Assembly (NCBI RefSeq): GCF_010669305.1
Contig: NZ_CP048649.1
Span: 1,116,001 to 1,180,000, forward strand
Direction of reading: 5' to 3'
DNA: 64,000 nt
DNA from: Aminipila butyrica
GTDB taxonomy: Bacteria > Bacillota > Clostridia > Peptostreptococcales > Anaerovoracaceae
The notes under the pieces were generated by a model. That model was not told the DNA's origin. It searched no databases and worked only from the letters and a program-made list of their open reading frames with translations. The position numbers and the translations under genes were made by a program. Positions 43,580 to 52,168 of the stretch are shown piece after piece. Every line of letters begins with the position of its first letter. The first letter of the stretch is position 1.

Positions 43580-46126
43580 TTGGATATTCGTGAATTTTCA
43601 GAAAAGTTTACAGAAGCTACAAAGAGCATGTCTCCAGAGGAACGTTCCGCTATCATGAAGATGTTTGAAGGGGTTTCAAATGAAATCAATTCAGGAGCGG
43701 CTACTACCAGCAGAGATCACGTGGCAACAAACCAGGGAACTGCTATCCCTGATGGCATGACTCAGAGACATAGATTATTGAAAGACAATTACTTGGATCA
43801 GGTTCCGACGGTGACTACACACCGTGCGAGAGCAGTAACAAAGATTGCCCGAGAGAATCCAGGTATGCCAAAGATTATGCTTCGTGCAAAGTGCTTTAGA
43901 TATTGCTGCGAAACAGCTCCTTTGGTAATTCAGGACAACGAGCTGATCGTTGGTGCTCCTTGCGGCGCCCCTCGTGCCGGAGCTTTCTCCCCAGACATCG
44001 CTTGGAGATGGATGCAGGATGAAATTGACACCATCGGTACTCGTGACCAGGACCCGTTCTTCATTTCTGAAGAAGACAAGAAATTTATGAAAGAAGAGCT
44101 GTTCCCATTCTGGGCAGGCAAGTCTGTCGATGAGTTCTGCGAAGACCAGTACAGAGAAGCTGGAGTTTGGGAACTGTCCGGTGAATCCTTCGTTTCCGAC
44201 TGCTCATACCATGCAGTAAACGGCGGCGGCGACTCCAACCCAGGTTATGACGTAATCCTTATGAAGAAGGGTATGATCGACATCCAGCAGGAAGCAAAAG
44301 ATCATCTGACTCAGTTGGATTATGAAAACCCAGATGATATTGAAAAAATCTACTTCTATAAATCCATCATCGATACCACAGAAGGTGTTATGATTTATGC
44401 CCAGCGGATGTCTGACTATGCTGCGGAGTTGGCTGCAAAGGAAAGCAACCCAACCCGTAAGGCGGAGTTACAGAAGATTTCCGCAGTAAATGCTAGAGTA
44501 CCAAAGTATAAGCCAGAATCTTTCTGGGAAGCTATTCAGTCCATGTTCACCATCGAATCCTTGCTTCCAGTAGAAGAGAACCAGACTGGTATGTCCATCG
44601 GACGTGCGGACCAGTATATGTATCCGTTCTACAAGGCAGATATCGAATCTGGACGTATGACCGATTACGAAGCCTTTGACTTGGCTGGCTGTATGCTGAT
44701 TAAACTGTCTGAGATGATGTGGGTTACCAGTGAAGGTGGTTCCAAGTTCTTTGCCGGATACCAGCCGTTTGTAAATATGTGCGTAGGTGGTGTTTCCCGC
44801 GACGGACAGGATGCTACCAATGATTTGACTTACCTGCTGATGGACGCTGTCCGCCACGTAAGAATTTATCAGCCATCCTTGGCTTGCCGTATTCATAAGA
44901 GTTCCCCGCAGAAGTACATGAAGAAGATTGTTGATGTAGTTCGTTCCGGTATGGGATTCCCGGCTTGCCATTTCGACGATACACATATCAAGATGATGCT
45001 GGCGAAAGGCGTTTCCATCGAGGATGCTAGAGACTACTGCTTGATGGGTTGTGTAGAGCCGCAGAAGTCCGGCCGTCTGTATCAGTGGACTTCCACTTCT
45101 TACACTCAGTGGCCAATCTGTATCGAGCTGGTTTTGAACAGTGGTACACCGCTTTGGTTTGGCAAGCAGGTTTGCCCGGATTACGGCGATCTGAGTCAGT
45201 ATAAGACATATGAAGAGTTTGATGCTGCTGTAAAGAGAATGATTCAGTACGTAACAAAGTGGACAAGCGTAGCTACCGTTATTTCTCAGAGAGTACACAA
45301 GGAGCTGGCTCCGAAGCCGCTGATGTCCATTATGTTCGAAGGTTGTATGGAATCGGCTAGAGACGTTTCTGCCGGTGGCGCAATGTACAACTTCGGTCCT
45401 GGTGTTGTGTGGTCTGGTCTGGCTACGTATGCAGACTCCATGGCAGCAATTAAAAAGCTGGTATTTGACGATAAGAAGTACACGCTGGCTCAGCTGAACG
45501 AAGCTTTAAAGGTAGATTTCGTAGGATATGATCAGATTAAGGCGGACTGCCTGGCTGCTCCAAAGTATGGTAATGACGACGACTATGCAGATTTAATTGC
45601 AGCAGACCTGATTAACTTCACCGAGATGGATCACAGAAAGTACAAGACTCTGTACTCCGTATTGAGCCATGGTACTCTGTCCATTTCCAATAATACTCCG
45701 TTCGGTCAGCTGCTTGGCGCAACGGCAAACGGACGTGCTGCTTGGTCACCGCTGTCAGACGGTATCAGCCCTACTCAAGGTGCAGACTTCAAGGGCCCTA
45801 CAGCTATTATCAAGTCTGTTTCCAAGCTGTCTTGCGACAACATGAACATTGGTATGGTACACAACTTCAAGCTGATGGCTGGTCTGTTGGATACCCCAGA
45901 AGGCGAAGCTGGTATCATTGCTCTGCTTCGGGCTGCTTGTGCCATGGGCAATGGAGAAATGCAGTTCAACTACTTGGATAACAAGACATTGCTGGAAGCT
46001 CAGAAGCACCCAGAACAGTATCGTGACTTAGTAGTTCGTGTTGCTGGCTACAGTGCATTCTTCGTAGAATTATGCAAGGATGTTCAGGATGAAATCATCA
46101 GCAGAACGATGTTGACAAAATTCTAA
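43580..46126 (+). CDS. cutC: Choline trimethylamine-lyase (glycyl-radical enzyme)
   Basis: 848 aa, TTG start at 43580 with GAGAGGT about 9 nt upstream. Splits choline into trimethylamine and acetaldehyde inside the microcompartment. All residues that mark CutC are present with correct spacing: Tyr210, Asp218 (choline ammonium contact), thiyl Cys491 and Glu493 in GCVEPQ, Thr504, and the radical Gly823 in RVAGYSA. They are offset by two from the numbering of the characterised Desulfovibrio enzyme. The length is that of the short CutC form without a long N-terminal extension. Followed by an attenuator-like hairpin and cutD. Confidence 0.97.
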   Translation: MDIREFSEKFTEATKSMSPEERSAIMKMFEGVSNEINSGAATTSRDHVATNQGTAIPDGMTQRHRLLKDNYLDQVPTVTTHRARAVTKIARENPGMPKIMLRAKCFRYCCETAPLVIQDNELIVGAPCGAPRAGAFSPDIAWRWMQDEIDTIGTRDQDPFFISEEDKKFMKEELFPFWAGKSVDEFCEDQYREAGVWELSGESFVSDCSYHAVNGGGDSNPGYDVILMKKGMIDIQQEAKDHLTQLDYENPDDIEKIYFYKSIIDTTEGVMIYAQRMSDYAAELAAKESNPTRKAELQKISAVNARVPKYKPESFWEAIQSMFTIESLLPVEENQTGMSIGRADQYMYPFYKADIESGRMTDYEAFDLAGCMLIKLSEMMWVTSEGGSKFFAGYQPFVNMCVGGVSRDGQDATNDLTYLLMDAVRHVRIYQPSLACRIHKSSPQKYMKKIVDVVRSGMGFPACHFDDTHIKMMLAKGVSIEDARDYCLMGCVEPQKSGRLYQWTSTSYTQWPICIELVLNSGTPLWFGKQVCPDYGDLSQYKTYEEFDAAVKRMIQYVTKWTSVATVISQRVHKELAPKPLMSIMFEGCMESARDVSAGGAMYNFGPGVVWSGLATYADSMAAIKKLVFDDKKYTLAQLNEALKVDFVGYDQIKADCLAAPKYGNDDDYADLIAADLINFTEMDHRKYKTLYSVLSHGTLSISNNTPFGQLLGATANGRAAWSPLSDGISPTQGADFKGPTAIIKSVSKLSCDNMNIGMVHNFKLMAGLLDTPEGEAGIIALLRAACAMGNGEMQFNYLDNKTLLEAQKHPEQYRDLVVRVAGYSAFFVELCKDVQDEIISRTMLTKF

Positions 46127-46154
46127 GCTATAACAGGACCCATTTTAAATAATG

Positions 46155-46212
46155 AAGCTTGCGGCCTGTCTTCATCAGGTAAAGCCTAGAGGCAGGCGGC
46201 AGCTTACTTTTT
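46155..46212 (+). terminator. Attenuator-like hairpin between cutC and cutD
   Basis: AAGCT, GC and GCCTGTC (46155-46170) pair with GGCAGGC, GC and AGCTT (46191-46205), with one bulge and one mismatch, around a 20-nt loop. Five T follow two bases later. Partial termination here would lower cutD relative to cutC. Confidence 0.55.
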
Positions 46213-46250
46213 AAAAGGCCAGGATTGAGCAAATTGGAGATTGAAATAGT

Positions 46251-47204
46251 ATGAACAATACAAATGCAGGTGTTATTGAAAGAAAAGCGACCATTTTCAA
46301 TATACAGAAGTATAACATGTATGATGGCCCCGGCGTAAGAACCCTCGTGTTCTTCAAAGGATGTCCGCTCCGCTGCAAATGGTGCGCCAATCCGGAGGGA
46401 CTGCAAAAGAAATTTCAAGTCATGTACAAGGCTAACAATTGCACAAACTGCGGTGCTTGTGTTTCTGTCTGTCCAGTTGGGATACATTCTATTTCAAAGG
46501 ATAATCAAGAGCATAAGGTAGATCAGAGCATTGATTGCCTTGGCTGCCAAAAGTGTGTAGAAGCTTGCAATTTTGGTGCACTGACCATTGTAGGTCAGGT
46601 GATGACCATTTCTGAGCTGTTGGAAATCATCCTGGAAGATAAAACTTTTTATGAGGTTTCAGGAGGCGGAGTGACCTTGGGCGGCGGTGAAGTCACCGCG
46701 CAGATTGAGGCTGCTACCAGCTTATTGCAGGCTTGCAAGCAGGAGGGAATCCATACGGCTATTGAGACCTGCGGTTATACGAAACTGGAAAACATATTGA
46801 AGATTGCTGAATTTACGGATTTGTTCCTTTTCGATGTCAAGCAAATGAATTCAGATAAGCACTTTGAACTGACAGGGGTGCGAAATGAACAGATTTTGAC
46901 CAACCTGAAAGAACTCCTTCACCGGAGGTACAATGTACAGGTGCGGATGCCGATGCTAAAGGGAATAAACGACAGCGAGGAAGAGATTACTGCGGTTATC
47001 GAGTTCCTCATGCCATACCGGGATCAGAAAAACTTCAAAGGTATCGATTTACTTCCTTATCACAAACTGGGAGTAAACAAGTACAATCAGCTGGGCATGG
47101 AATACCCTATCGAAGGGGATCCAAGCTTAAGCGAAGAAGAGCTAGATCGAATAGAATGCTGGATCAAGAAATACGATTTCCCTGTATCCGTTATTCGTCA
47201 CTAA
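46251..47204 (+). CDS. cutD: CutC-activating radical-SAM enzyme
   Basis: 317 aa, ATG 46251. Radical SAM motif GCPLRCKWC (Cys38, 42, 45), then two ferredoxin-type clusters (CTNCGACVSVCP and CLGCQKCVEAC), the layout of glycyl-radical-enzyme activases. SAM-binding GGG region (GGGVTLGGGE) follows. It installs the Gly823 radical on CutC. Adjacent position makes the pairing secure. Confidence 0.96.
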   Translation: MNNTNAGVIERKATIFNIQKYNMYDGPGVRTLVFFKGCPLRCKWCANPEGLQKKFQVMYKANNCTNCGACVSVCPVGIHSISKDNQEHKVDQSIDCLGCQKCVEACNFGALTIVGQVMTISELLEIILEDKTFYEVSGGGVTLGGGEVTAQIEAATSLLQACKQEGIHTAIETCGYTKLENILKIAEFTDLFLFDVKQMNSDKHFELTGVRNEQILTNLKELLHRRYNVQVRMPMLKGINDSEEEITAVIEFLMPYRDQKNFKGIDLLPYHKLGVNKYNQLGMEYPIEGDPSLSEEELDRIECWIKKYDFPVSVIRH

Positions 47205-47246
47205 AATCGGCGGAGCATTTGAACAAAGAATTGAAAGGTAAAATTT

Positions 47247-47600
47247 ATGGGAACAGCTATTGAAAAAGCCACAGAGCGTATTATACAAGAATCTGTACCT
47301 GGAAAGCAGGTCACCATCGCTCATGTGATTGCCTCTCCCATGCCTGATATATATGAACGTTTGGGAATCGATGAACGAGGAGCTATCGGCATACTCACCT
47401 TGTCACCCTACGAAACGGCTATCATTGCGGCGGATGTTGCAACGAAGACAGCAGATGTGGAAATTGGATTTTTAGATCGTTTCACCGGTTCAGTCGTTAT
47501 CAGCGGAGATGTGCAAAGCGTTACCACGGCTCTGGAGGCTGTAACGGAAACCTTGTGCAACTTGCTTGGTTTTACAACCGTTCCTATTACGAAAACATGA
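47247..47600 (+). CDS. Permuted BMC-H shell protein (EutS/PduU type)
   Basis: 117 aa. The N-terminal part (QVTIAHVIASPMPDIYERLG) followed by a core without the usual 'LGLVET' beginning is the circularly permuted BMC fold of EutS/PduU. Its last bases overlap the start of the next gene (ATGA at 47597-47600). Confidence 0.87.
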   Translation: MGTAIEKATERIIQESVPGKQVTIAHVIASPMPDIYERLGIDERGAIGILTLSPYETAIIAADVATKTADVEIGFLDRFTGSVVISGDVQSVTTALEAVTETLCNLLGFTTVPITKT

Positions 47601-48058
47601 AGAAAAAGCGTGTGATGGTCATAGGACCGGCCCATTGCGGGAAGACGACACTAGTTAATGAACTGAATGAATATGACGGTCCATTGCGAAAAACACAGGA
47701 TACCATTTACGGGAAAAATACGATTGACGTGCCTAGCTCCTATGTGGCCATCCCCTGGATGTACAAGCATTTAATCGCAACCGCCCAAAATGCAGCAGCT
47801 TGCATTCTGCTGTTGGTAGATCAATCGAGACCTACAGAAGTCTACTCACCAGGCTTTGCCAGAGTGTTTAGATGTCCGGTCATCGGTGTGATCAGCAAAT
47901 GTGATTTGAACCCGGAAAATGAAAAAGTGTGCAGAAGGCAGTTAAAGCAGATAGGAGTAAACGAACCTTATTTTCAGATCAGTGTTCCAAATGGAACAGG
48001 GGTCGAGGCTTTAAAGGCACATATATTACAATTAACAAGTAAAGGGGGACGCGTATGA
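47597..48058 (+). CDS. eutP: EutP/PduV-like small GTPase-fold protein
   Basis: 153 aa, ATG 47597 overlapping the preceding stop. P-loop GPAHCGKTTL and a G4-like SKCD. The G3 region reads DVPSSY rather than a standard DxxG, as is common in this group. EutP/PduV proteins accompany microcompartments; acetate-kinase activity and roles in compartment placement have been reported for relatives. Which applies here is open. Confidence 0.85.
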   Translation: MKKKRVMVIGPAHCGKTTLVNELNEYDGPLRKTQDTIYGKNTIDVPSSYVAIPWMYKHLIATAQNAAACILLLVDQSRPTEVYSPGFARVFRCPVIGVISKCDLNPENEKVCRRQLKQIGVNEPYFQISVPNGTGVEALKAHILQLTSKGGRV

Positions 48059-48786
48059 AGTTTATAACCGAAGAAGATCTACGGGACATATACCGAAGAG
48101 AACCTTTTACCACCTATGAAATGGAACCAGGAACCAGACTTACGCCCGGTGCCCGTCAGTTTTTAGCAGATAGAGGTATCAATATGTTTGATGATGTGCC
48201 TTTTGTGAAAAAATTTGTGGTGACCACCAGTGAAGATCGAGAACCGGCTAAAGAGGGACCGGCTAAGGCGGAGGAGATGACGCCGGAAGCGGGACCAAAG
48301 CCGAAGCTGGATTGGCGGAAGAAAAAGCTGACCTGCAAGATGAGAACCATGGAAGCCATTTTTCTCGCTACAGGGCAGGACCTTTTGGACAAAGATGTTT
48401 TCTTAGCACAGAATGTCATCAGCTTAGGCAAACAGTTTGCAGGAATCAGACAGTTTGCAGAAGGAAAAGGTCTGGGAGAAATAGGTTGCTGTCAGGAATG
48501 CAGCGGAATCAACGGAGAAAAATTCTGTGAAGACATGGATGATTGCTTTGAAGTGACAGAATTCCACATGCAGCTTGTAAAGGGGAAGGAAATCCTAGCC
48601 TTGCACAAACTGCGAAGTGCTCTTCGGGAGATAGAGCCAGCTGTAATGGAATTCTACGAAGGCAGGGAAGAGGAAACCTTGCTGTGCCAGGAAATTCTGG
48701 AAAAAGTTAACTGCTTAATTAATGCAGTATCCCAGATGATTTGCCAGGCCGTAGGAGGAAAGGACTGCCAGCGGACTTTTAACTAA
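48055..48786 (+). CDS. EutT-like protein (cobalamin adenosyltransferase-related), Cys-rich
   Basis: 243 aa; ATG overlaps the EutP-like stop. The first 45 residues match the EutT N-terminus (FITEEDLRDI, then GTRLTPGARQFL). Residues about 95-240 are helical and may be an adenosyltransferase-type bundle. Between them lies a Cys set (GCCQEC, then FCEDMDDC) that could bind metal. The lyase in this locus is a glycyl-radical enzyme and needs no B12, so a true adenosyltransferase role is puzzling. It could instead be a structural or redox partner. Confidence 0.65.
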   Translation: MKFITEEDLRDIYRREPFTTYEMEPGTRLTPGARQFLADRGINMFDDVPFVKKFVVTTSEDREPAKEGPAKAEEMTPEAGPKPKLDWRKKKLTCKMRTMEAIFLATGQDLLDKDVFLAQNVISLGKQFAGIRQFAEGKGLGEIGCCQECSGINGEKFCEDMDDCFEVTEFHMQLVKGKEILALHKLRSALREIEPAVMEFYEGREEETLLCQEILEKVNCLINAVSQMICQAVGGKDCQRTFN

Positions 48787-48858
48787 GTTCTAGGTGGGAC
48801 ATATGACCGCTTCTGCGGAAGAGGCAGAGCCGTCGAGATAAGATAAATAAAAAAGAAG

Positions 48859-48957
48859 ATGAAAGTATCTTACCCAAAGCCAAAGAATCCGATGTTTGCA
48901 GTTTCCCAGTACAAGGGAGGCGGCAGGAGGAGCGCATCGAACAGAGAGGTGTTGTAA
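48859..48957 (+). CDS. Possible 32-aa basic small protein in the cut operon
   Basis: ATG 48859 to TAA 48957, one base before the next shell gene. The peptide is rich in Lys, Pro, Gly and Arg (begins MKVSYPKPKNPMF). Upstream AAGAAG is a weak ribosome site. No family recognised. It fills most of the 172-bp gap that otherwise holds a CCGC/GCGG hairpin near 48807. Speculative. Confidence 0.35.
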   Translation: MKVSYPKPKNPMFAVSQYKGGGRRSASNREVL

Positions 48958-48958
48958 A

Positions 48959-49264
48959 ATGGAATTTCGAATTATAAAGACCCCGACAAAAGGGACTTTG
49001 GACATATTGAAAAGACGCATGAGTTCGCCGGATAAAAACCAGCTGGAGCGTGTGGATGCAGTAGGTCTGGTACAGGGGCGGATGATTGAAATGATATGTG
49101 CCGCTGATGTGGCAGAAAAGGCAGTCGGCGTAACGGTGGACGATATCCGTGGGAGCTGTCCGCAGAATATGATCATGATTGCGATTTTCGGCGATACGGC
49201 ATCGGTGGAAGACGCGATCCGGCAGATCAAAGGAAAGTTGGAAGAAGGGAAAGATTTATGTTAA
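48959..49264 (+). CDS. Divergent BMC-domain small shell protein
   Basis: 101 aa, ATG 48959 behind AGAGAGGTG. After a 30-residue basic N-terminal extension comes a diverged BMC core (DAVGLVQGRMIEMICAADVA, then GDTASVEDAIRQI). The extension and a pore loop containing a CPQN segment set it apart from the other BMC-H paralogues. Its stop overlaps the start of the pentamer gene. The shell role is inferred from the fold. Confidence 0.72.
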   Translation: MEFRIIKTPTKGTLDILKRRMSSPDKNQLERVDAVGLVQGRMIEMICAADVAEKAVGVTVDDIRGSCPQNMIMIAIFGDTASVEDAIRQIKGKLEEGKDLC

Positions 49265-49521
49265 CAGCAAGACTGATTGACAATGTATGGGCAACACGAA
49301 AGGCAGAATCCCTGAGTGGATTGAAGTTCATGCTGGCAGAGGTCATCGGCGGCGGTTGCGAAGGTCAACGCTTGGTGGTAGTGGATATCATCAGTGCGGG
49401 CATCGGCGATCGGGTGCTGGTGTGTCAGGGTTCTTCGGCCAGACGTATGCTGGGAGATGACAATATTCCGGTAGATGCAGTTGTTGTCGGTATTATTGAC
49501 GAAGATTGCGATTTTGGATGA
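49258..49521 (+). CDS. eutN: BMC-P (EutN/CcmL) pentameric vertex protein
   Basis: 87 aa. EutN/CcmL signature: N-terminal ARLIDNVWATRKAESL, central VVVDIISAGIGDRVLV and the conserved GSSAR. It caps the shell vertices. It overlaps the preceding BMC gene by 7 bp. The only BMC-P gene in the locus. Confidence 0.95.
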   Translation: MLTARLIDNVWATRKAESLSGLKFMLAEVIGGGCEGQRLVVVDIISAGIGDRVLVCQGSSARRMLGDDNIPVDAVVVGIIDEDCDFG

Positions 49522-49539
49522 ATTCGGGAGGTATAGAGA

Positions 49540-50868
49540 ATGAATCTTCTTGAACAAGTAAAAGAAGCCGGCATCGTTGGTGCAGGTGGAGCAGGATTTC
49601 CGACCCATGCGAAATTAGCGTCAAAAGCGGAATATATTCTTCTAAACGGAGCGGAATGCGAGCCGCTTCTACGAGTAGACCAGCAGCTGATGGCTCTTTT
49701 TCCAGACGAGATCATCAAAGGCTTTGAAGCCGCAGGCAGACAGGTGGAAGCAAAGAAAGCCATCCTCGGAATAAAAGGAAAACACAAAGACGTCATTCAC
49801 ATATTGGAAGAACGAATTAAAGCCCTGCATGTAGAGGATTACGTAGAAATCGGTCTGCTGCCAGATATTTATCCGGCGGGGGACGAGCAGGTGCTAGTAT
49901 ATGAGCTGACTGGACGAGTGGTGCCAGAAGTAGGCATTCCGATTCAGGTAGGCTGCGTGGTAATCAACTCGGAGACAGCCCTCAACATCTACTACGCCAT
50001 GGAGGGGAAAGCGGTAACGGAAACGTATCTGACCTTGGCGGGAGATATCCCTCAGCGGTTGACCGTAAAAGTACCAGTTGGAACACCAATTATTGATGTA
50101 CTCAAGCTTAGCGGCATTGAAAACTTCGATGACTACACTGTTATCGACGGCGGTCCGATGATGGGACCGGTAATGGCCGGAACAGATGGCTATGTGACGA
50201 AGAAGACAAAAGGCTTTGTCATCTTGAAGAAGCATCACCTGCTGATTCAGCGCAAGTCTGCTTCGAAAGAGCAGAGCAAGCGAATCAATCGGGCCACCTG
50301 CGAGCAGTGCAGAATGTGTACGGACATGTGTCCGAGATATCTGCTAGGACATGCAACCCAACCCCACAAGATGATGCGGGCCTTAGGCTATAAATCCGAT
50401 AACCTGGAGGAAAAGGGCATCGCCCAGTTATGCTGTCAGTGCAACCTATGTGAGCTGTTTGCCTGTCCGATTGGCCTGTATCCGAAAGCAGCCAACAACT
50501 ACTTCCGGGACATGCTGTTAGAAAAGGGAATGCGGTATAAGCCGACGAAGGACGTATTTGAAGCCAGAGGCCCAAGAGAAATGCGCAAACTGCCAAGTAA
50601 GCGCCTGATTGCTAGAATTGGCCTTCGAGACTTTGATAAGCCGGCACCGATGGCAGAATGTCCTTTGCAGGTCCAGGAAGTGCACATCGCAACTAGGCAG
50701 CATGTAGGTGCACCGGCAGAAGCGGTGGTACAGGTAGGCGACCGAGTAGAGGTTGGACAGAAGATTGGACAGATTCCAGCAGATAGCTTGGGAGCTGCCA
50801 TTCATGCAAGCATTTCCGGGACGGTAACCGAATGCGGCAATGGATACATTGCAATAAGGAGGGGTTAA
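49540..50868 (+). CDS. pduS: PduS-like RnfC-family iron-sulfur flavoprotein
   Basis: 442 aa. N-terminal nucleotide/FMN-type region with GAGGAGFPTHAK and NGAECEPLL, SLBB-like segment (about 165-230), two [4Fe-4S] motifs (CEQCRMCTDMCP and CCQCNLCELFACP, about 255-310), and a C-terminal barrel-sandwich domain. PduS relatives move electrons from NADH to acceptors through PduT in the shell. With no alcohol dehydrogenase in the locus, it may be the main route for recycling NAD inside the compartment. Confidence 0.9.
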   Translation: MNLLEQVKEAGIVGAGGAGFPTHAKLASKAEYILLNGAECEPLLRVDQQLMALFPDEIIKGFEAAGRQVEAKKAILGIKGKHKDVIHILEERIKALHVEDYVEIGLLPDIYPAGDEQVLVYELTGRVVPEVGIPIQVGCVVINSETALNIYYAMEGKAVTETYLTLAGDIPQRLTVKVPVGTPIIDVLKLSGIENFDDYTVIDGGPMMGPVMAGTDGYVTKKTKGFVILKKHHLLIQRKSASKEQSKRINRATCEQCRMCTDMCPRYLLGHATQPHKMMRALGYKSDNLEEKGIAQLCCQCNLCELFACPIGLYPKAANNYFRDMLLEKGMRYKPTKDVFEARGPREMRKLPSKRLIARIGLRDFDKPAPMAECPLQVQEVHIATRQHVGAPAEAVVQVGDRVEVGQKIGQIPADSLGAAIHASISGTVTECGNGYIAIRRG

Positions 50869-50869
50869 G

Positions 50870-51418
50870 ATGGCAAACGCAATAGGAATGGTTGAATTTA
50901 CAAGTATTGCCCGAGGCATTTATGCAGCGGACCAGATGGTAAAGATTTCAGATGTAGAGATTGTAACAGCCAGCAGCACATGTCCTGGAAAATATATTAC
51001 CATCGTTCATGGAGACGTGGCGGCGGTAGAAGATTCCGTGCAGGTAGGTGAACGAGTAGCAGGAGAGTACTGGGTGGATTCCATTGTGATTCCCAATGTA
51101 CATCCAGAGGTTTTTCCAGCTATCACCGGATCTACTATGCCGGAGCGGATTCAGGCATTGGGAATAATGGAATCGTTTTCCATGTCTACCATGGTTATCG
51201 CAGCCGATGCCATCTTAAAGTCAGCTGACTTAGAACCGCTGGAGCTGCGCCTGGGTAACGGGATAGGAGGGAAAGCCTTCTTTACTTTTACCGGAGACGT
51301 AGCGGCGGTGGAGACTGGAGAGGAAGCGGGAAAGAGCATCGCCGAGGAGAAGGGCCTGCTGGTCAACTCGGAAGTGATTCCATCCCCATCCGACAGACTG
51401 ATTCCATCATTATTCTAA
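50870..51418 (+). CDS. pduT: BMC-T tandem shell protein, PduT-like, with pore Cys
   Basis: 182 aa, two BMC domains (about 1-90 and 92-182). Cys38 in SSTCPGKY sits where PduT holds the ligand of a [4Fe-4S] cluster at the threefold pore. It begins one base after the PduS-like gene; the AAGGAGGGG site lies inside that gene. The pair forms a predicted electron conduit across the shell. Confidence 0.92.
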   Translation: MANAIGMVEFTSIARGIYAADQMVKISDVEIVTASSTCPGKYITIVHGDVAAVEDSVQVGERVAGEYWVDSIVIPNVHPEVFPAITGSTMPERIQALGIMESFSMSTMVIAADAILKSADLEPLELRLGNGIGGKAFFTFTGDVAAVETGEEAGKSIAEEKGLLVNSEVIPSPSDRLIPSLF

Positions 51419-51459
51419 AGAGAAGAACAAATCTGATATAGGAAAGGGTGTGACGCCAA

Positions 51460-52140
51460 ATGAAAAGATTAGTTTGTGCAAAAGATGTTGAGGTTCTGAG
51501 CCGGAAGGGTCAGAAAGTGTTTTACATCGACGAGAACACGCTGGTAACTCCATCTGCTAAGGATGCAGCAAGAGCTTGTGGGGTGGAATTCTCCACAGAA
51601 GCACCGGCCGCATGCTGTGCAGCTCCTGCTGATTGTGAAGTTCAGGCTGCTATACCAGCAGCAGTAGCAGAAACGGTTTCTGGATGTGACGGAGAAATCG
51701 ACAGCAATATGATCTACAACGTGTTAAAAGCGTTAGCAGATAAAGGATTACTTCAGGGCGTATTGGGTGCTGTGACTGGAAGCGGGAAGCCGTATACAGC
51801 AGAGCATGATGACTGCGGACTGAAAATTGTTCGCGGAAGTTCTGTCCAGTATGAAGCACTGGACACTGGTAATCCGGCAGACAAGGTATTTTACCAGGAA
51901 ATCATCAATAAAGATGATGGTTGCTCCATGAATGCAGGGTTCATCACCATAGAGGATTGCCAGTTCGACTGGGAATGTGCTTGTGAAGAATTATACCAAA
52001 TTCTGGAAGGAACTTTGACTGTGACAGTGGATGGAAAGGTTTACACGGCTCAGCCGGGTGATTCCGTATTCTTCCCGAAAGGCGCTAAGGTCGCTTTCGG
52101 TTCACCGAACAAGATGAAAGCGTTTTACGCCACATACTAA
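51460..52140 (+). CDS. eutQ: EutQ-like cupin protein
   Basis: 226 aa. N-terminal segment with several Cys (about 48-60), then a variable linker and a C-terminal cupin (about 120-226: CEELYQILEGTLTVTVDG, then PGDSVFFPKG). EutQ has reported acetate-kinase activity and is linked to compartment assembly. Here it could turn acetyl-phosphate from PduL into acetate and ATP. The exact role is family-based inference. Confidence 0.87.
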   Translation: MKRLVCAKDVEVLSRKGQKVFYIDENTLVTPSAKDAARACGVEFSTEAPAACCAAPADCEVQAAIPAAVAETVSGCDGEIDSNMIYNVLKALADKGLLQGVLGAVTGSGKPYTAEHDDCGLKIVRGSSVQYEALDTGNPADKVFYQEIINKDDGCSMNAGFITIEDCQFDWECACEELYQILEGTLTVTVDGKVYTAQPGDSVFFPKGAKVAFGSPNKMKAFYATY

Positions 52141-52168
52141 AAAATATCATATGAAGGAGGTATGTTAA

